Both the position numbers and the translations under genes were made by a program. This document shows, piece by piece, positions 58,619 to 64,000 of a DNA stretch of 64,000 nt. Each line of letters opens with the position of its first letter. Positions within the stretch are counted from its first letter, which is position 1. Source of the stretch: Cubamyces lactineus (Eukaryota; Basidiomycota; Agaricomycetes; Polyporales; Polyporaceae); the NCBI GenBank assembly GCA_022376465.1, contig JACDTU010000003.1:2108001-2172000 (forward strand). Reading direction: 5' to 3'. Under the pieces are notes generated by a model that was not told where the DNA came from, did no database searches, and worked only from the letters and a program-made list of their open reading frames with translations.

Positions 58619-61006
58619 ATGGGAAGCCAAGACGAGACCGGGAGGCCCTCCGCCCGGCAGATATTCGAGGAAGTATACTCCGGCGCGCGACCGCGCCCAT
58701 TCATCCCCCGCCTGCGCTCCGACCCTCCCCCGTATCAACCTATACCACATAGTCTCCGTGAATTCCGTGAACAAGAGGGCGCAGAAGACAGACACAAACG
58801 TCTGCGAGAACTATGGAGACGGCTACCGAAGAGAGACGGACACCATGACGTCGACGACGAGGCCGTAGCGCGGGCGTACCCCGTCAAGGGCGACGGCGAC
58901 CTCACGGCGGAGAGCGCGAGGCAACTCGGCGAGATGTATGATGATGAACTGCTTGGGCGTTGCGGCGCGCCTCCGCGCGGGCCTTTCTCAAAACGAGTGT
59001 CGTGGAACGAGTTTGAGAAATACGCGGACGCCAAGGAAGCTGGTACGTCGGAGCGGTGATCCCATTTGGGCAGCGCGCTGACTCTCAATAGAGCTGTGGC
59101 ATATCTTCCACGATGAACTTGACCTGGACGGCAATGGCCACCTCGATGCAGAGGAGCTTGAACTCGCGCTCGAGAAAGCAGGTACGTATCTCTCGGACGT
59201 CCGCGTCCAGTACCGTCGTCGCTAAACCGCTTCCAGGCATCAAGCTCTCTGCATCCACGTTGTCCGAATTCATCACCTTCTTAACGTCCTCGCCGCACTC
59301 GCATGCCATCAGCTTCAAAGAGTTTCGCGACTTCCTGCTGCTAATGCCTCGGAAAGCATCTCCGGAGGAGATCTTTAGGTATTACAAGGTGCGAAAGTTC
59401 ATGGGTGACGATGGAAGAGGCGCGGCGCGGGTCAACATGGAGGGTAAGAATCTCCAGTGCCGCAGTGAAGGTGTTCTCACCGCTAACTGAGCTCAGGCGA
59501 TGTAACTCTGAGCGCGGAAGATCTATCAATAGACCAGCCGCATGTCCTACCCGTTCCCAAAGAAGTTGCGCCTCTACCCGTGGATCACAGGCCGCCTTAC
59601 GACGACGAAGAGGAGGACGAAGATTACGAGGATTTCGAGGAGGAAGAACCCCACCATACCTGGCTGGGAGGCTCTGCAGCTGTGAAATTCCTCTTAGCAG
59701 GTGGCATCGCCGGCGCGGGTAGGTACATGTAGCCATGAATTATTCGATCATGCTCACGACGTTCAGTTTCGCGGACCTGTACGGCTCCGTTTGACAGGCT
59801 CAAAATCTTTCTCATAACGCGACCACCGGAGCTAGGCGGGACATCACTAACGCCCCAAGCTCCTGTGCGAGGATTCAAAGCAATCGGCAGCGCGATTGCC
59901 CGAATATACGCAGAAGGTGGAGTTTTGGCTTTCTGGACAGGAAATGGTCTGTCTGTAGCGAAAATCCTTCCGGAGTCTGCAATCAAGTTCCTAGCGTATG
60001 AGTCATCTGTCAGTCCTCTGGGTTTCCTGATTTTCGCTCTCTGTTACTCATATTACATGCAGAAACGCATGTTCGCCAAGTATTGGGACAAAGTAGAAGA
60101 CCCCAGAGACATCAGCGGCGTAAGCCGATTTCTATCCGGGGGCATGGGGGGTATCTCTAGTCAGCTCAGTGAGTTCGGATTGCCTTACTCGATCTGTACC
60201 CTACATGCGCTGACGTCGTTGCAGCCATCTACCCCATAGAGACCCTCAAGGTAAGGGAAAGCATTTCTTTGAAACCGAGCATGTTCCTCACGCAACGTTG
60301 CAGACACAAATGATGAGTAGCGCAGGCGGACAGAAACGTTCGCTCCGAGAGGCAGCGCGTCGCGTATGGGGACTCGGTGGGACCAGGGCATTTTACCGTG
60401 GGCTTACCGTGAGTGAGAGCTGTTCGCGGGAGGGATGAACCTCAACTTACGTGACATGCAGATTGGCCTCATTGGCGTCTTCCCGTAAGGGTCTAGGCAT
60501 CTTGGACGTAAACCATACTGATCGCTCCGTATCAGATATTCTGCAATCGACATGAGCACCTTCGAGGCATTGAAGCTCGCGTATCTTCGATCGACAGGCA
60601 AAGATGAACCGGGGGTGCTGGCCTTGCTTGCGTTCGGCAGTGTCTCAGGGAGTGTCGGTGCGACTAGCGTATACCCCCTAAATCTCGTCAGGACGCGTCT
60701 GCAAGCGTCTGGGTCCTCAGGGCACCCAGAACGTTATACCGGTATGTTCGATGTCGTCAAGAAGACGTACGCCAGAGACGGCTGGCGCGGCTTTTACCGG
60801 GGCCTATTACCTACACTGGCGAAGGTCTGTTATCGTGTTCGCCTTGCGTATCAGATGCCCTCTGACAGCATTTCCATACAGGTCGTGCCTGCAGTGTCTA
60901 TATCATATGTCGTGTATGAATCGAGCAAGAGAAAGTCAGTGTTCCACAGTTCATCCGTTCACCGTACTTGGATCTCATGCTGTGTACCTACAGGTTGGGC
61001 GTATAG
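58619..61006 (+). CDS. EF-hand mitochondrial carrier (SCaMC/ATP-Mg-Pi carrier type)
   Basis: About twelve exons encode roughly 600 aa. The N-terminal half faces the intermembrane space in this family and carries a canonical calcium loop (DLDGNGHLDAEEL) plus degenerate EF-hands (KLSASTLSEFITF .. ISFKEFRDFLLL), followed by a very acidic linker (DDEEEDEDYEDFEEEE). The C-terminal half has three carrier repeats with signatures PFDRLK, PIETLK and PLNLVR, each after a GG[I/M]xG-type helix (LLAGGIAGA, LSGGMGGISSQ). Such carriers exchange ATP-Mg for phosphate across the inner membrane under calcium control. The last exon is only LGV and a stop. The ATG at 58619 is the first in frame; the first 60 residues are not conserved sequence. 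Confidence 0.88.
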
Positions 61007-61359
61007 TTGCTTTCATTTCGCTTTCGTGACACCACCCGGACATCCCCATAACCTCCTAGAGCAGTTTGTTATTACACCGATTACCTCGCACTGTATCCTC
61101 TACATCACATTTTAGTCCGGAATACATTAATGACCCCTGAGCTGTTCGTCGATTCTGGCTTTCACTATCCCAGCAGTCTTGTCATTCTTGCATTGACCAT
61201 TTTGGCAGAGTCGTACACACGCGCATACACTCGTTACATAATACACACCGGCCCCTGGCTTAGAATGCTTGAACGGACGGAGTTCGCACTCAAACCAAGC
61301 GAGCTTTACCGCCACCACGCCCATCAGACGAGAGGCCCTTGCGCGGCAGGCATACTACG
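61007..61359. other. Intergenic; nothing recognised
   Basis: This is a 353 bp spacer between two genes on the same strand. It probably holds the carrier 3' UTR and the promoter of the coiled-coil gene. No distinct site was seen. Confidence 0.5.
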
Positions 61360-61918
61360 ATGGAGTACAGACCTCGGTATTCTCAGCCGTTCACCCTTGA
61401 GGAGGCAAGGCAGCTGGCAGTGCCCATCATCACCGAAGGTGATTACACGCCCTTGCGTTCCCGCTCCATCCTATTCGTTGACTAGTCCGCAGAAATATCA
61501 CGCCTTCAAAATTCTCTGACACATCTACAACGAACGCAAGATGTATTACAGGATGCATTATCGACTTCACCAGATGATGCCGATTTCTCGCAAGCATTTG
61601 AGGAGAACGAGGTCGTCATGTCAGTATACCCACTCCCCTTCACTCTCATCGCAATAAGTACATGACTGAAGCGCATGCACATATAGAGGCTCTCAAAAGG
61701 AAAGGATCACGATGCTGAAGATGGTACTGTCCGAGAAAGGCGTGCCTATGAGTGCGCATTATGACGTACCCCAGCGAACACGAGACGGCCCGCCTGGACC
61801 ACCTACCCGACCCAGCGAAGGGCAGGCTCAAGCTAGTGCTATGGAGAATGGTGCACCTTCTGACAATGCTAATGGGAGCAGTGCAAGCGTCGATGCGGAC
61901 GAAGGTGTATATCTGTAG
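61360..61918 (+). CDS. Small coiled-coil protein, function unknown
   Basis: Three exons join in phase (g|aa, at|a) to about 137 aa. The order is MEYRPRYSQPFTLEEARQ, LAVPIITEEISRLQNSLTHL, a heptad-like coil (QRTQDVLQDALSTSPDDADF), NEVVIGSQKERITMLKMVLSEKG, then a P/S/N-rich tail ending VDADEGVYL. The coiled part resembles a small conserved fungal helical protein, but I cannot name a family. The join is supported by the coil continuing smoothly across both introns. No membrane or targeting signal is visible. Confidence 0.7.
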
Positions 61919-62011
61919 CGAGCGACTTTCGACTGGAAGGCACTATTTCAAAGTAACGTCACCGGGAATCCTGATTCACTGGATATATGCGAGGACGTAG
62001 TATGCACCAAC

Positions 62012-62085
62012 GGGTCGGTGGCGTAGTTGGTTATCGCATCTGTCTAACACACAGAAGGTCCTCAGTTCGAACCTGGGCCGACTCA
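62012..62085 (+). tRNA. tRNA-Val (anticodon AAC)
   Basis: A full cloverleaf can be drawn. The 7 bp acceptor stem is GGGTCGG with CCGACTC and discriminator A at 62085. The anticodon stem TCTGT/ACAGA (62039-62043, 62051-62055) encloses loop CTAACAC with anticodon AAC at 62046-62048. The T arm is CTCAG/CTGGG with TTCGAAC. There is no intron. The internal A box (62019-62030) and B box (about 62065-62073) are present; a TTTT follows the 3' end. CCA is not encoded, as expected in a eukaryote. Confidence 0.95.
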
Positions 62086-62089
62086 GGTC

Positions 62090-62093
62090 TTTT
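62090..62093 (+). terminator. RNA polymerase III terminator of tRNA-Val
   Basis: TTTT starts five bases after the tRNA 3' end (preceded by C), the standard minimal Pol III stop signal. Confidence 0.7.
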
Positions 62094-62522
62094 GCTTCTT
62101 TGTCAAAGCCAGCTCTTATACATACAGTAGTCCTAGTAGACAAGTTGGACAGTCGCTAATCATAATTATCGGCCCTAGCAAGAGTAACATGAACTTCGTC
62201 GCCTCAATTCACTATATATGTTACACATTGGACCTTCCTAGTGGGCGTTGATATGCACGACAAAGCGACCGGAACAATTGGGTTAAGTTTGGACATACTG
62301 CGCGTCCTGCCGGTCACTGTGCCGCCAAGATGCTGCAAGATACCATAGAAATCAGGAAACCGACAGGAGACAGTCAAGTAGGCGTTACGAGAGGTCGACT
62401 GAGAATAACCCTTGTTAGGAGAGCGCTAGCAGTCGTCGATCAAGCCAAACGGGAGATATAACCAGAGGCAGTCGACCAAGGACAAGCTCGAGCAGTGCAA
62501 AACAACCAGAAGTCGCATGTCT

Positions 62523-64000
62523 TCAGCGACGCTTTCGAGTCTTATTCTTTGACCCTCTGGGCTGAATAGTCTGGCGCCGATCAGTTTGTACTCTAACCTT
62601 TGTCAGCACTTCAGAGTCAAGCTTACCTTGATAACCACGTCAGTAGTGGCTGGGGAATTATTGGTCTCTGCCTTGCGCGTGGACGTTCTCTATGGTGGGA
62701 GTCAGCCGCATGATCTATTGATTGTGAGAGGAAGCTCACCAGACGTTTCAACGGTTTTGCGGACGTTCTGCCATCGACTGGTCTAGGCGGTGGACTCGGT
62801 TTAGTTCGCTTACCCAGAGCCGAAGCCGAGCTAGATTGTTGCTCCCCGGGCTCGTCATCAAAGTCCAGAATCTCGTCTGAGCAGTCTGTAGCTAATCTGC
62901 TGAAGTTCGGCTTAGGCTGGCTAGGGTTGAGCATCACATCCATCGGAGGTGTCCTCTTGCTAGGTAACATGGCACCACGTGGCGTGCTCATCTTGGAGGC
63001 TTCGACATTGGCCCTTTGGTCGGGAAGCTCCGCTCGCTCGATCTCGACAGGAGCTGGTGCTAGAGGGGCGGGGGCAGCAATATCCACACCAGGCTGATAG
63101 ATTCGCACCGATGGCTACTAAGTCAGCACCTTCTGGTATATTGTGGTCGGAGACATACGTTTTCATCTCTGTCGGGGGCTTGCGTCGGAGAGCTACTTTG
63201 CCCAGAGGACATCCAAGCCGTAGGATCAATCATGGAGCGGATACCGACAGAAGGCACCGCCGTTTTGATTTTCTTGAGATTTCATGTACATCAATATGTG
63301 ATGGAGCTGCTGCGTTGCAGTGATATATCTCACCGGTGCGTTCAGATGTCTAGCCAGGGTAGACTCCAGAAGGTGGACCTTCGCCCTAAGTTCCTTGATC
63401 GTATTATCTCGCTGCAGTGATGTTAGCTGCTGGCGGAATAGTCGCGAAGGGTCAGCATACACGGCGCAGTTCGTTACGGTTTGCGACTAATTCTTGCTCG
63501 TTGATAGCTTGAGACGTGCGCACAAGGTTGGTGATGAAGGCCTTTTCTTCGTCGTTCTACCAGTAGCGCGAAGTGAGCACTGGATGGCTTCCAACGAAGG
63601 TGGAACATCACCAAATCTCCGGTGCGGTATCTCGACTCTATGGTCTTAGCTCGCAAAGTGCCCTTCATATCCTCAGCTTCCAGGGCGGCCACGCGAGTAC
63701 GAAGCGACCGCAATTCGGCCTCAGTTCCAGGGGATGGTTTCTGCGCATCAGTGAGTTTATTGCGCAGCTCTCGTGTTTCGTCTTCAAGGCGAGTTGCAGC
63801 TGCTTCGTATGCGTCAATGCGAACTCGAGAACTAGCAAGGTCGTCTTCAAGTTGCTGGATTTGCTTCTCCTTCGCAGCGAGAAGTGCAACATGAGCGAGG
63901 TCCAACTCCTTGATCCGGGCCGTGTGTTCTTCCTGTAAAACCTCGAAAGCGACTTGTTGGCGTTCCAGTGCTTTCTCTGTTGCATCTATAATGTTCTGAG
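62523..64000 (-). CDS. Coiled-coil protein, 5' end beyond window
   Basis: The visible C-terminal part spans about six exons and about 370 residues. It begins, at the right edge, inside a long coiled coil (EKALERQQVAFEVLQEEHTA, then LLAAKEKQIQQLEDDLASSR, LEDETRELRNKLTDA, LRSLRTRVAALEAED). This continues through DEEKAFITNLVRTSQAINEQ and IKELRAKVHLLESTLARHLN. A P/S-rich segment follows (APAPLAPAPVEIERAE, MSTPRGAMLPSKRTPP), an acidic patch (DEILDFDDEPGE) and a basic tail (RRQTIQPRGSKNKTRKRR). The domain that would define its function must lie upstream. Chromatin, cytoskeletal or ubiquitin-ligase scaffolds are all possible; no choice can be made here. Confidence 0.7.

Larger units (their letters stand above)
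61919..62522. other. Spacer containing tRNA-Val
   Basis: Apart from the tRNA gene at 62012-62085 and its terminator, nothing recognisable lies here. The sequence is AT-richer than its surroundings. Confidence 0.5.

Overview
This 64 kb window is nuclear DNA of a basidiomycete fungus, most likely an Agaricomycete. The signs are GC-rich, closely packed genes, many introns of about 50-65 nt with GT..AG ends in almost every gene, and a standard fungal housekeeping gene set. I cannot name the order or species from the sequence alone. Most gene models were built by joining reading frames across GT-AG introns by hand; exon edges were checked by codon phase and by continuity of conserved motifs, not by transcripts.

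Layout. 1-13.3 kb: an RNase MRP/P Snm1-like subunit (cut by the window edge), a BTB protein, a small S/T-P-rich protein, Vid27, glutamine synthetase, an ER membrane J-protein (Erj5-like) and the Pol I initiation factor Rrn7. 14.4-20.3 kb: a germin-like cupin anchored by one membrane helix and a very large low-complexity protein. 21.9-31.5 kb: the centromeric histone CENP-A, a decayed copy of its last exon, a Gfd2-like DEDDh nuclease-fold protein, a Lag1 ceramide synthase and a Rex3-like RNA exonuclease. 32.3-42 kb: a BTB-like protein, AP-1 sigma, a conserved protein of unknown function, mitochondrial NAD-isocitrate dehydrogenase subunit 1 and a membrane-anchored alpha/beta hydrolase. 42.2-47.8 kb: a pair of ACMSD-type amidohydrolases (one dead, one intact), a short-chain dehydrogenase and pyruvate dehydrogenase E1 beta. 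48-55.6 kb: the trifunctional His4 enzyme and a slicer-competent Argonaute. 56.9-64 kb: an unknown protein, an EF-hand mitochondrial carrier, a small coiled-coil protein, tRNA-Val(AAC) and a coiled-coil protein cut by the right edge.

The genes do not form one pathway or a secondary-metabolite cluster. Many are arranged head to head over short shared promoters (Erj5/Rrn7, AP-1 sigma/unknown, IDH1/hydrolase, SDR/PDB1, Lag1/Rex3, His4/Argonaute). No transposon, CRISPR array or viral gene was recognised.

The most unusual points are: a CENP-A whose long tail keeps an H3-type ARKSTGG motif; a decayed CENP-A last exon about 2 kb away from the parent; an amidohydrolase tandem pair with one decayed member; first coding exons of only one or two codons; a cupin with a C-terminal membrane anchor; and two conserved-looking proteins without an assigned function.
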